Assembly (NCBI GenBank): GCA_000310025.1
Contig: FN647938.1
Span: 1,014,954 to 1,078,953 of the forward strand
DNA from: Ectocarpus siliculosus
Taxonomy: Eukaryota; Sar; Phaeophyceae; Ectocarpales; Ectocarpaceae
Direction: 5' to 3'
Length of the DNA: 64,000 bases
The translations under genes and the position numbers were made by a program. The notes under the pieces were generated by a model. That model was given only the letters and a program-made list of their open reading frames with translations. It did no database searches and was not told the DNA's origin. This document shows, piece by piece, positions 29,501 to 42,300 of the stretch. The number at the start of each line of letters is the position of its first letter. Position 1 is the stretch's first letter.

Positions 29501-32500
29501 AACTCAACGATAGCCTCTAACCCTGTTGACTCCAACCCCCACCTTGACAGGGTCGGCGAGAAACTCCGCGGCGAGGTCGCGGATGGACTTAGGCCACGTT
29601 GCCGAGAACATGGCCGTCTGCCGCTTCGACGGCCCCGCGCAGTAGCCGATGATGTCGCGAACGTCCTGCTCGAAACCCAGGTCGAGCATGCGGTCTGCCT
29701 CGTCTAGGACCAAGGACGTCACCTGTGGTCGCGGTTGATGGTTGTTGTTGGTGGTGGTAGTGGTGGTGGTGGTGGTGTGGTTGTATTGTGTTTGTTTTCT
29801 CGAGAGTCGGGGATGAATGCCGGAGAGAATAGCACGACCTGCTGTTGTTTCACACCCATGGTACTGCAAACGATCATAGAGAATCGTAGGCGTTTATCCC
29901 GAATCGAAGTCTTGGTGGTAGTGGTGGTGGGCGGTTGGTGGTGGTTGTTGTTGTTGTTGTTGGTGTGGTTGTATTGCGTTGTTGAATACCGTTGTTTCAC
30001 ACACATGGCACTCCAAACGATCATAAGAGAATCGTAGGCGTTTATCCCGAATCGAAGTCCAGAGCGAGAAAGGAATTCGCCATGGAGCAGTCGTGTGTAT
30101 GTTGCAGGGAAAAGAAGGCTGTCCGAAAGTCCTCGTCTAGGAGAATCGACGCATAGATATCGACGAATAGCAGGCAGATCACTACCGTTTTCCATGAGTA
30201 TGGTGGTCAGGTTCGTAAGGAGGCAGCACCTGACTTGGTGGTCAAGTCCGGAGCACTCCCCGAAAAAGAGAGCGCCTACTTTCCCCCCCACTGAACTACC
30301 GGGAATCATCATGACCGCACGAAAAAATACAAGCGACAACACCAACATAGAGCTACCGCTATCACACAGGTTAACCGAAAACGACAGCGTGCTTACCTTC
30401 GACAGGTCGCAAGCACCCTCACCGACCAGATCTTTCAGCCGCCCCGGCGTGGCCACCACCACCTGGACGCACCCCCCCCCCCTCCCGCCCCCGAGAGCGA
30501 TCTTCTGGTCGCGCTTCGGCACGCCTCCGTACACGCAGACGCTCTTGATTCCGCAGTGTCCCCCGGCCTCCGCGATTACCTCGGCGCTCTGCAGCGCCAG
30601 CTCTCGGGTAGGCGCCAGCACGAGCATGTACGGGCCTTCGCTCTTTTTCCCCGCCTATTTTGGTGTCGTTATTTTGGTCGATATGGGGTTGGTGTGGGGG
30701 TGGCGTACTCTTATGTTTTGCACGCCTTAGCGGTTAGACCATTGACCACGCGTCCTCGAGAGGACGGAGCATTGTTCCCGCGGGACCGATCACCGATGGC
30801 CAATCGTTCCTTCCTACTTTGCCAAAGGTGGCTCAAAAATGTCTTCCCTAGTCTGTCTATCCTAACGATATCCCTTCCCGCCTTTTCAACCCACTTCCTA
30901 TGCCCCAGTACAGCTACCGTGCTCTCCTCTCTATTCCATGCCTCAAACATCTCCCTGTACGTCCCTTGTATTTTTCCCAGCTCAGTCATGTACACTTCCC
31001 GCTCCTCTTCGTACCACGGACATTCCGCGACTACATGAACACGGTCTTCGCATTCGAAGCCGCAATCACATTTGAACTTGTCGTCTTCGTCGTCTACCGT
31101 CCGGGAGGGGGGGGTAGGAGAAATTACACACTGGTATAATATTGGCGTGCGAACAACAATAATTTATCTATTTCCTACTGTAGTAAACCGACTGTGTGAC
31201 CGCTTGTCAGTGTCAAGTCTGTTTCGAAAAACCGCGCGAGCCTTGACACTCCGACGCAACATCAGCATCACTCCCCAAAAGCAGCGCCACCCCCTCTCAC
31301 ACACACACCCCGCCACTACACAACACTTACACACTCACCTTCATATTCTTGAAGATCTTGGACATCGCGGGAAGGCTGAAGCCCAACGTCTTCCCCGAGC
31401 CCGTCTCGGCGATGCCGATCACGTCCCTGCCGGCGTTTAGCACCGGCCAGCAGTGCGCCTGGATCAGGGTCGGCTTGTCCCAGCCCCTTAGGGTCACGTA
31501 CTTCATGACCTCCGCGGGCATGCCGGACGAAGCGAAGTCTTTCAGCGGCGTAACCTTCATCCCCTCGATGTGGACCTTGAAGAGGGTGACAATGCGTGCG
31601 TAAGATTCGTTGTTGTGACCGTCTACTGGGACAGCATTCCACATGTCGTGTTCTACTGCGGAAATTACTATCTTGGCGTACATCAAGCAGCATCGGCCTT
31701 TGAGAGCGGTAGCGTTGCTGTTCATCTGGAGAAGCCTATGGTCAGACCGTAAGGCACATTAAAAAACACCGTCCGCCAAGTTGCTATATCTACGACAGCA
31801 GCAGCAGCAGGGCCAGCAAGTTTCACCTTGCTCCCGGCCCCGGTGGCCGCCCCGCCGGCCGCCGCAGCGGCCGCGCTAGCGCTGGCGACGGAATCTTCTG
31901 CGGCAGAGGACGAGGGAGCCGACTTGTCCTTGCTCTTGTTCTTCTTTTTCTTCTTCTTCTTCTTGCCGCTGCCGGGTTCACTGCTGTCGGCGGCGGTGGC
32001 CGTCTTCTTCAACTTTTTCACCTGCGGCGGGTTGCATCAACAACGAAAGATATTGGTTGCGGGGGGTCTCCCGTTGACGCGGCGGAATAGGTATCGCTGA
32101 TGGACGTGTCAGGTCGACCGGTACCGCGCTGTCCCACACCAGTGTATAACACCTCGCTGCAGCTACGTAAGGCGGTGTGCAATGATGCGCCGACAGGATA
32201 AAACATAAAACGAAGCCGGTTGCCGAAACGATACCGTACGTCGCACTGACTGTACTGCTGTGGTCTCGGTCGAGCTTTTCTCCAACATTACAAACAAGAC
32301 CAAAATATTGGGGACAGCTACTGGCGGTTCCTTGGACGAAAAACAACCGCATAAGCCCGGGATTAACGATGTGCCACTGTTGACTGCTGTCGTCGATACT
32401 CTGCTGCTGTTGTCGATACAATGCTGCTGTTGTCGCCGAGAAGAGTGAGCGGAGGATGTCAACTACGTTGGCGAGGATCATGAACCGAATTCGCCATATG

Positions 32501-32851
32501 CAAACATTTAAACGAGGTCGCTTTATCGGTGGGTGGTCCGTGAGCTTCTACACCACGCTGGTTGAAGATCATGATCATTTTGTTTGAACCCTCTTGGCTC
32601 ACCTTGGTTGCCGATTCCTCTTTGTTGCCCTCGTTTCCACCCTCTGCCGCCGCCGCGCCCCCCCCGGCTGCTTCATCAGCCTTGCGTTTCTTCTTCGACT
32701 TCTTGCTAGAAGTAGCTGTAGCGGGGGTAGCAGCAATGGCAGCAGCAGCCTCCGCAGCCGCTTTGGCGGCCTTCTTGCGCGCTTTCTTCAGCGCCTTGCG
32801 CTCCTCCTTGGTTGGGCTCGCTCCCACCGCTGATTCCTCTTCCTTTGCCAT
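26528..32851 (-). CDS. DBP3: DEAD-box ATP-dependent RNA helicase, DBP3 type, ten exons
   Basis: Exons, 5' to 3' on the minus strand: 32851-32603, 32021-31827, 31575-31339, 30642-30397, 29722-29543, 29117-28996, 28369-28258, 27885-27750, 27356-27241, 26677-26528. Phases close throughout; 580 aa. The first ~148 residues are Lys/Ala-rich (K8 run), as expected of a nucleolar protein. Core motifs in order: Q motif ([10 protein letters not shown]), I AETGSGKT (~204-211), Ia PTRELA, Ib TPGRL, II DEAD (316-319), [40 protein letters not shown]. The C-terminus [18 protein letters not shown] is the part I associate with yeast Dbp3, which acts in 60S pre-rRNA processing; that role is transferred by similarity. 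The exon 3 acceptor (31576-31577) was chosen by phase and family fit. Intron 3 holds a LINE tail and intron 4 a tandem repeat. Confidence 0.93.
28780..28900 (+). repeat. Diverged dispersed repeat in DBP3 intron 6
   Basis: Partner of 14533-14740: AAGAATCCTACACTACA, GGGCAAAAAAACAAAGAGG, TTGTGGAGCG. Shared order over about 120 bp with many differences; boundaries uncertain. It is on the strand opposite to the host gene. Confidence 0.3.
29745..30060. repeat. Tandem duplication with GGT/GTT microsatellite, DBP3 intron 4
   Basis: Two units, about 29745-29912 and 29920-30060. Each starts with (GGT)n/(GTT)n tracts followed by GTGTGGTTGTATTG, then TTGTTTCACAC.CATGG, CAAACGATCATA and AGAATCGTAGGCGTTTATCC with CGAATCGAAGTC. 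The second unit is shorter by an internal deletion. Confidence 0.75.
30690..31085 (-). repeat. LINE 3' end copy 5, C-terminal ORF intact, in DBP3 intron 3
   Basis: Best-preserved copy of the family. Minus-strand frame reads [24 protein letters not shown] and continues without stop through about 120 codons to the A-C-K-T stop at 30711-30713. The CxC-x8-H-x4-C arrangement is typical of the C-terminal zinc-finger-like region of non-LTR reverse transcriptases; the RT and endonuclease parts are absent. The 3' end after GAGTACGCC is C-rich. The coding strand agrees with DBP3, so it is carried in the pre-mRNA and must be spliced out. Confidence 0.8.
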
Positions 32852-33357
32852 TGTGTGTTGCGTGGGCTACAAGCTACGCTGGTGGGTGGTGCTGCTGTGT
32901 CTGCTGTACTGCAACACTCCGTGGCCGCACACAGGGTAAAAAAAAAAAAAGACGGGTGGACGCGCCAAGATTTCGTCGGCTCTCAGTACGAACAGACCGT
33001 TTTGCCTGGCGTATCACGCCACCTCCAGTGGTAAAGACTGTCTACGGATTGCTGGAGGGCGCGCTCTTTGCTATCTGATCTGCTTTGCGCTGTCTGTTTG
33101 GGGTTTGCTGTCCGGTCCGCTGGTGGGGGATTTCTGCTGTACACACCACACGCTGCACCCCCCGCGCATTCTCGACAGGCCCTCAGAGAGATTCTGCGGA
33201 GCCAAGCACCCACACTGATTTGCTTATTTTGATTTAGCAACACTGGCACCGGGTTTCTGTGTTGTCGTGCGAGGGCGAGAAACAGGGAGCTTTGCCCAGG
33301 GTAGGGCTTCGTTGGCTGAGCGGTGGAAAGTCCTTGGGGCTTTAGGACACGACAATC
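32852..33357. promoter_or_regulatory. Shared divergent promoter region, DBP3 / PDI
   Basis: The 506 bp between the two start codons must contain both 5' UTRs and promoters, since the genes are head to head. I see an A12 tract near 32939-32950 and no TATA element I would defend. Co-regulation is possible but not shown. Confidence 0.55.
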
Positions 33358-36300
33358 ATGCCGACAATCAAGACCTTCGACTTCTACCGAAAAATCCCTT
33401 TGGATTTGACGGAAACAACACTGCAGGGAGCGGTGATGTCTGGGTGTGCGCTGTGAGTGGAGCTCTCTGTTTCCCCTGTCGTTTTCTCGCAGTCTTTCCC
33501 ATCCATCCCTCTTCCTGCGGTACGGGCTGGAAGATTAGTGGCCCTTATTTGCAGTGCAGCGATACCGTCTGTTTGGTTGGTGGGTGTTCGACGGGTGCAC
33601 AACGCATCACATCGTATCTCGCCGCAATAACCAGGATTGTGGGCGACAGGGGGCCGCTAAGCAGCGTGACTGCTGCGGGTACGGCTGCCGAGTTGGTGCC
33701 CTCCACTGACCATGGATTATCCCTCAAAGAAAAAGCTAGGAGCTATTGTTCGTTTGTGTGCACGGTGGCGTTGATGGCGTGCACCCTGTTTGTTCTTTCT
33801 CTTTGTGGAGATTGTTCTATTTGGCCTCTGGAAACCTACTGGCGATGTGGCCCTTGTACCCCATCCTCCCCACGTGTTCTACGCGCGTCTATTACTCCGT
33901 TCTTACTTTTTAGCCAACCGTATCGATGAGCCTGCTAGCCAAGCTTGCGCTTGGGAGGGGTTGCGATTGCTATTTGATCTGGCTGGCTGCACTGCTGTGG
34001 TCTTTCTCGCTGTGGGGGAGACCTTTTGTGTCGCGTTTTCCCGGTCTAGACGCACTCTTGTACGAAGTGAAATGTTTTGTTTTCTTTTTGTGGCTCGACA
34101 TCATCTCTCCCGGTGGTGCGCTGCGGTGCCCCGTGCATGACATGTTCGCCACAGGTTTTGCATGCTCATCTTGTTCCTGTGCGAGCTGCGAGCGTTCCTC
34201 ACGCCGGAGGTTTACACCACAGTCGCCATCGACAGCAACCAAGATTCGAAGGTACAAAATGGCCCACTGCTGCTGCTGTGACATTACACCGGGGTTGACA
34301 CATGATACCACACCCCCTGGACCGATTTTCAAAGCTCGGTTACTCCACGACAAAGAGGATGCACGAATGAAACGATACGTTTTCGGAAAGCTCCCGATGA
34401 GACAGTTTCGAAGCCGCCGCCGTTTTCGGTGCCTCCACTCTTTGTGTTATGGAGAAATGGAGCTTCGAAAATCGGTCCAGGGGGTGTGATATCTTGCGTC
34501 ACGTACGGTATGTACCTGCTCGTTTCCGGTAACTCTTTTCCCACGTGTGCATCGGCACCTCGTTGGTGCCTCCGGGGATTATAATAGACGAGTCGCTCGG
34601 AACGTGCGCGAAGTCAAGTTCGTGAAGAAAATCTAAATAATCAACAATCAGCAGATGCTGTGCTATGGAAGGAAGATAGCTATTTAGTTAGATGAGTAGC
34701 GCGCCTCATTTCCAGTCCAAGTTTTAAAGGGTTTCCACATCCACATGCCATCCCCCCCGCCCGTTCCTCTTGCTTCGGTCTCCCTGCTTCGCACAGCTGC
34801 GCATCAACTTTAACATCACAATGCTGGCGCTGCCGTGCGACTACGCTAGCGTCGACGTGCTAGACCTCCTGGGCACCAACAAGGTCAACATGACCCAGAA
34901 CATCGTCAAGGTATGCACTACAGCATTCAGATCATGGGAATGTTGCGTATCTTGCTGCCGAAAGAGCATCCGCAGTCGAGAATGGATGTCTCTATTGATC
35001 GGGTGACCGGTGTTTCTACCTCGTTGCTCTACGCAATCGAGGTAAGGCAAACGTATGTTACGCACGTCTTACCCATTCTTCCACCCATACAAAATATATG
35101 GAGCGTAGATACACCGTCCTGCCGTAGCATCACTGAAGCTGCTGCAGCTGCTATTTCTGCTGTCTATCTTGCCCCGTCCGAGCAACGATGAGTCTGTTCG
35201 ACGTCTGTTTTGCTGCCCAACAGACGTGCTGAGGCTTTCGCGGAACTTCCAATATCTGAAGAAACTGACCGCTGTAGCCCTTGGCCGCTGTAGCCCCTTA
35301 CGGCGCAATAGCGTAGCTCCGTCGAAACGTGAGCAATCAGAGAGGAAATGAACCCATTGGCGACTCAAAGTACCTGCTGCGTTGAACTTCTGTTTTTCCA
35401 ACACCTCCCGGGTCTTCGTAACGCCTACAAGCTACAACATCCTGACGGCCGTCCCCTTCGTGTGACATGATCCACCGTCCAACACCGGCTTCATAACTTT
35501 GCTCTAGAATCGTATTGAAGGCCAGACTCTTGTCCGCTCAGATTGTGTGCCGAAACACTGCAGTAGTCTCGGACGCGTCGGCGATATCCTCGCTTCTCTT
35601 TTTTTCTCTCGTCGGAAGCCTACTCGTTTCATGCGTTCCCCGCGCCCTTTGTCAAATTGTAACCCCCGCGCCCGACTTCGCCGCCGCCGCCGCCGCTTGT
35701 CCGTTGCCGTATTTTTTTTGGTGACTGCGCCTGCCGCCCACGCGAAACGTTACAACTGCGGGCAACAACAACAGTGGCACACAGACGAGAACGGCGTGAA
35801 GCGAGAGTTCCACGGGAGGAATAAGGCGCAGGAGATGGTCAAGCACGACGACCACCACCGCGACCTTGACGTAAGACCGGTGGTATGGCAGGCAGGCAGG
35901 CAGGCTCCTGTCTTGCCGTGTAATGCTTGCTTTGTCGTGTTTGCGGTGGTACCTGCCGTTGTTGTCGCGGTTGTTTCTGTTGTGATTGTTGTTGGGTGCT
36001 GCTGGTTGTCCTGTAGGTGCTCGCTCTCGTTGTCGCGTACTCGGTTAATATAGGTGTTGATACTCATGTTTTATTGTCGTCTGCTACTGTTGATATTGTT
36101 GATGCTCGCTTTCGTTCTCCTGGCATAGGGCGTTTCACGATGCCTGCATCTCTCTCCCGTGCATATCTCTCTTTTTATTCCGCCGCCTTGCGTTCGCCTT
36201 GTACTTGTGCGCTATTTGTTTCTTCTTTGCTTGGACGGAACATGGGAAACGCACCACTGCAGTTGGCGCACGAGGACGGAGAGCACGCGGTGCCGCTCAC

Positions 36301-39300
36301 GAGCTCCAACTTCAAGGATTTCATCCAGGGCAACGACAACGTCATGGTGGACTTTGTGAGTAGTCCTCCACGGAAGCGATGCAGAAGGGTTGTTACTCGC
36401 GGGGGGGGGGGGGCATCTCGGGTGCTGATCGTCTAGGGTTAGTGTCCGGCGTTCGCGCGTTGCTGCAGACCACGTGCGCACCGTTTCTGCTGCTCGTGTT
36501 AAGAGAGCCACCGCGTACTGTAGAACGTAACGAACGCTTGACGACTTGCCACGTGGCCGTTTGTTCGTGAAGGCCTCTTGTTTTATCCAACCCGTGGCGG
36601 TAACTCCGTCTTTGTGCATCGTTCTATGTCCCAGAGAAGTTCATGGTTGGGGGGGACGGAGGGGGGACATGTGTAGTGCGATTGACGGGTGCGGTTGAGA
36701 TGGGCATTTAGCGAGGGCTTTTATTGTAGTAGAGGTGGGAGGGGGGGGACTTGGAGAGGGGGTATGTTGAGAATTTGGCCACATATTCGGGTGAGGCCTG
36801 TTTTGGGTGCCGTGGGCTGTCTGTCATCGGGGCATGGAAAGCAGTCAACGGGGTCTTGCGATGTCTTGATCTCGTGTGTGAGATGAGCAGGTCGAGGTGA
36901 ACGTGGGTGTGGGGGTTATCGACTAAACCGGTCCACAATGGGGCATTTCACGGTACACAAGAGCGGCGAATGTGCGAATAAATAGGCGATTGTTGAGGCG
37001 GGTCAAGGCATTTCCGAACGGTGGTCCTTTTTGGCGCTGGCGGCGGAGCATGTGTCACAACTATGAATACACGGCGGGTGCATGTTGATTACCCCGTCTT
37101 GCTGATGTTCACGTTTCAGTTATGGATTTTGGAATGGGCTCCGCCCTTTCCGCTGCTTTCTCACGGTGGCAAGGACCTTCGCTTTTCACCCAGTTTTGTG
37201 CAAGCCAGCGTGGAAATCGAGAACGCCATCAGTCGATCAACAGTACTTATCCCCCTGTTGCCCGGCTGTCCAAGACGGAGTTTTTTTTTTCGAACTAGCG
37301 AGCTTGAAGAGGACTCCTCTCTCTGTACCCCCCTCCCTCCCCCGAATGTGTTTTTCTAACTGCACCGCCCGCGTGGCCCGTTGCTTGTCGACGATGTCGC
37401 TCGCATCCATGTGCGTGTTCGTGACTCCTGTGGCACGGCGACAGTTCGCTCCGTGGTGTGTGTGGTGCATCAAGCTGGCGCCAACTTGGGAGGCCTTTGC
37501 GGAGGAGGTCGAAAGGGATGCGTCGTTGAACGGGAAGCTCATGGTGGCAAAGGTGAAGTTTGAGCGGCCGAAGTGTCGGTCGAGGCACAGCTACTGCTGT
37601 GATACTGCATCCCCCAAGACTGAAAAATTGAAAATATTCGAGAACGAAATCAAAGAGCATGACGCATGTTTGTGTTTTTGTTGCAACATTTTTTTCTGGT
37701 TGCGACTGAAGCATGTGGGTTGTAGGGTGTTTTGCTGCTGTGTGGGAGTTTCCTGTTGAGAGGCGGCTCATCCATGCGAGACTGTAGTGCGCCGGCCTGG
37801 CCGATGGCGGATAGATAGAGACATGGTGCATGAGGGTGTACGCTTTCGTTTTCACTCAGATACGTTTGGAGCGAATTGTAGGGATGTCTCAACCGCAATA
37901 GCTTTGTTTGCTGTAGGCGTGCATTGGTATGTTCAATTTCGCATCGGCTGCTTGTAGGACGTCAAGGACAAGTAAGAAACATGGACTCAACCGCTCTCTG
38001 TTGCCGTGGGCGAGTAGGAAAGGAAAATGCGACGTCGTGTGCGAGAGAGAGGAGTGATGCAAAGGAGGCAGATCGGTAAAAAAACCAACACGGCTATGTT
38101 ACGTTGAGAAAGCCGAGTTTGAACATGGCCCTTGACGGTCACATCCGGTTTCCACTCACGCTAGGCATGACTCGATTTTGCTCTCCTTGCTCGGCGTGTT
38201 CAGATGCATTCCCGAGCCTAGTTTGGGCGCTCATTTTCGTCCGTTCGCGTGGCTGTTGCTTTTCTTCTCTCGTCCCGTGGCGTGGCGGAGAGCAGGTGGA
38301 CTGTGTGGAGGAGCGAGAACTGTGCTCTACGCAAAACCTCATGGCTTTCCCCACCATCCGATACTTCAAGGTGGGTCTGCTTCTGTGGGGAGGCTTGATG
38401 TATCTCCGGGCCGCTGGCCGCTTTGAAAGAAGTCGATACATCGTCTGACATTTCTGCCTGGTTGTTCAGGCAGTTGTGTCTTGAGTATTTTGTGGGTCTG
38501 CCGTGTCCTCTCTTGCGCTTGCTTGGTGCCCTGCCCCCCCTCCGCCCGCGCGCGCGTTGCACTGCTGTTTGCCGGGAGAACGTTGATGTTGCTGGGCTTA
38601 TGATTTGTCTGGATCTGAAGTACAGTGTTACAGTAGTCGCGTTTTTTTTTTTTTTGTCGTGCTGATTTTGAGAGATGGAGTGGGTGTGTTCACAGGTACC
38701 AACGCGGTGATTGATCTTTTACAATTCGCGATGATGACTTGGAGGGCCTCTTTGACCCCTCCAATTTTGCACCAAGGATGCGATGCACGTGGAGGTTCAA
38801 GGAAAACGAGGTTTTAGATTGAGAGGGAGGTGACACATACCCCGAGTCGTTTCCCGACCACAAACTGTTCTCTACTGTACGCTTGTGCTTACTTTTGCTT
38901 TTGGATATCTTTTTTTCGTTTTTAGGGTGGTGTGCAAGATGGCACGGACTACTCCAAGGATCGTTCCGTGACTTCTCTTGTGCAGTACGCCCAAGCTAAG
39001 GTTGGAGGAGATGAGAAGGCCTTGAGAAGGTGAGAGGTGAACGGGCGTACAAGCGCACTGCCTGCTGCTACGCCGTGCGAGCGGGGGCACGCACGTTTCG
39101 CGAGCAAAGGGTTTGGTTGACTCTAGAAGGGAGTTCGCTCCATCCGCAGATGAGCGTTTCGTGGATCAACTCTATACTGTGCTGTCTCCTGCTTTTTTTT
39201 TTGTTTGCGGTGAGTCCACCGTGGTTCTCTTCCTCCGGGCGTTGTGTGTTATCCAAATTGGTGGTGGTGGTCGTGGTGATAGCGTTGTCATTTTTGTTGT

Positions 39301-42300
39301 TTGTTGCTGGTTCGCTGCTGCCTTAGCGTTGTTCCGACCTCTTCAAGGCAATACTAAGTATAAAGGGAATCAAACAGAAGACGCAGCGTGGGTCTCAAAC
39401 ATCTCAACACCCGCGAAGGAAAACACGCCCGAGACGCGCAGAGACTAAAGAAGCAGAGAAGGGCAAATAATCGCCTAAGTCGTAGCCCATTGCTCCACTG
39501 AGTCGGAAGCTGAGAAACAGCAGTGATGATACGCACACCTCCTCCGGGATTAGACCGCACATAGAACGATGAACCTGAAGAGAGCATCCATCCTCGAACC
39601 CGTGTGAATCCCGGGAGAGTTGGAAGTCGATTTTGGTCTTCGCCAACCAGGCCAAAACTCCAATCCACCCCACGTCCTCGAGGTGCTTTGTGTTGCCATC
39701 TTTCTGTCCGGGCACTCTCGCCTAGCCTCGCGGCTCCCGCTTTTCGAAGGGTAAAAGGGTAGGTGGGTGTACCCTTTTAACCGTCATTTTGGGTAATCGT
39801 CGTGTCTGGCCGTGCTTTCCTCTCGCCGATGTTGACGTCTGGCGGCCGCTTTCTCTTGTCATAGCCTCGGTAGTCGTTTCTTGGCGTCGAGAGATATGTT
39901 GCACGTACCGTCCGACCCAAACGCACTTCCGACTCCGCGCCCGTGTTGTGGCGCGTGTTGTAACTACCCTGCTCGGCTACGTATCAGGTATGGCCGACTC
40001 AAGCAGGACTATCCCGGGTGCCAGCTATCCGGCTTCATCATGGTGAACCGCGTGCCAGGAAATTTCCACATCGAGGCCCGGTCGGCGCTGCACAGCATCG
40101 ACCCTACCGCTGCCAACATCAGGTGAGCTGTCGTGTCTCGCTCCGTCGCGCCTCCCCCGTATCCGTGCTCTTGGCTAGCGAACAGCACTTGTGTGAACAG
40201 CAGTAATGATCCCCGTGTAACGTGCGCCTCAAATAAGGCCTGTCCCCCCTCGTGTAGGGCAGGTGAGTTCGCGTGTCGCGTATGATGTATTCACGGTGCC
40301 TCATGTTTTGAAGAGTGCCAGGTGCCAGGTGCCCGGTGCCCGGTGTACGGCCGGCCGGCCAAATCCCTTGGCAGCATGCGGCCTTTTGCGGCGACCACTT
40401 CTGTATGTGAATCAAAGAAAGAGTTGTGACACCGAGGGTTGTTTTGGGTTGGGGAGGGGCGTAGGTCGTAAACGACGTGATCCTGTTCGCATGAACGCTT
40501 TTGCGTGTCATTTCGTTCTCGAACAGGCTGGGGGTCATCATCCCTCACGGATCGTCGTCTCCTCGGGTTGTGTTTTAGCGACGGTGGTCCTTGCGGCCGC
40601 TCGCTGTTTTAGGGCCTGGGGGGATGCACCCTCCACTATCGACGCCTCAGACTTTAAAACGCTCTCACCTAAATGGCAGATCCGTGGACGATTCGTTTCC
40701 CGAGACCTCTTCTCACTCCGTGTCATGCTGCGAAGGAACCCATTGATTCAGCGACCGACGTCAAAATTCTACCCCGCCCCCCGGCCCCTCTCCATTGCTT
40801 TGCAGCCATGTGGTTAAAACCCTCAAGTTCGGGACCCAGGTCCCCGTTAGGGGTCGGCGGGTGATAGAGTCAGGAGTGGAACTGGAAGGCCTTCCCGCCC
40901 TCGAGGACAGGGTTTATTCCATCGACAGCCTCCACACCGCTCCACACCACTACATCAAGGTCAGTCAGTCGGGCGGTGGCTTGTTTAGAGTCGTCCTCTC
41001 GGGCTGCTGCTAAGCGCATGTGTCGGTTGGTCTCGTCTTTGTTGTTTTTGCCGACCCACGCAAAAAGAGCGGTGCCGAGACAAGGAAGCAGAAGGGCTCG
41101 AAGGGGACAGCCAAGACCCGTTCCGCCTGTGGTCTGACGGGATGAGATGGCCCCCACCCTACGAAGCAGTTGCATACTCACTGCTGTGTGTCCTTTGAAC
41201 ACCGAACCAAAGTGTGCATTCCGCTACAAGACGAAATTTGAATGTGCATGGCGCACGAAAGGGTGATAAAAAGACAGAACGACGACATCCACACTCGGCC
41301 CCTGCTCCAGCAAAATACCAAACAGTTCCACTTTGGGTGATGCAAGATTCGCAACAAGGGGTCAGGGCCGGAGTATCGAACCCCCCCTAACAAATCAACC
41401 CATGGACATTGACATGACGAAAAACATACACACACATACGTCTGTTTTTCGGATTTCGGCCCCCTTTCCAGGGACCTTGATTTTTTCCGCTGACACGGAC
41501 GTCTTTTCATCGGTCAGCCGGTTTTCGCGGTTGATGCTAATATTAAGAAAAAAACGCACACATGCGTTTCGTCCGCTGTTTTCGGCTGCTGTTGCTTGCG
41601 TCCCAGGTGGTGTCGACGTTCGTGGGGGGTCTTGCTAAAACAGACAACCTGCAGTACCAGATGATGGTCTCCAGCCAGACCATGCCCTACGAACAGGACC
41701 AGGTGGCCAATACTGTGATAGGAAAAGGGGGGGAGGGGGGTGTTGGGGGACAGATGGGAGACAGTGTAATCTGGAATGAAATGGGACAGATTTATTTGCA
41801 CGAAGCGCGGCGAAACGGCAGGGCGAGATTAACCCGTGCTGTTTGGGTTCATTCTTTGCGAAAAGGAGTGGCAGGAGTGATGGGGGAGAAAGCAGACCAT
41901 GTGGTGGTCCGTCCGTTCACCATCCTATGCGCTCCGTGTCGAACTAGCTTGCGCTCAATGTTCAGTAGTACCTGGTACCTAGCTTTGTCCCCACCGAAAT
42001 AAATCATATCATCTCCGTCAGTCTTTATAGCATGCCCAGGATTCCCCCCTTATCGTGAAGATCGTGTTGCTGTTGTTGCTGTGCCCTTTTTTCTTTGTTG
42101 TTTTTCATGAGGCTCAATAGTAGAACACGACAAGTGTCGAGATGGATTAATGTGGTTCTGGAAGAACAACCATGATCTCGAGAGACGTACCTCTCTGATT
42201 CTCTCCTAACGCTATGTGGTAGAACACCCTATGTTAGCGATGAAGTAGTGTTATTCTCGAACAGCACCCAATATCTCGAGATGCACATCTCTCTGAATAC

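Noticed and set aside
30095-30730. 211-codon plus-strand open frame over DBP3 exon 4
   Set aside because: It is the antisense shadow of a helicase exon and part of a LINE tail; composition is Pro/Arg/Ser-rich with no motif.
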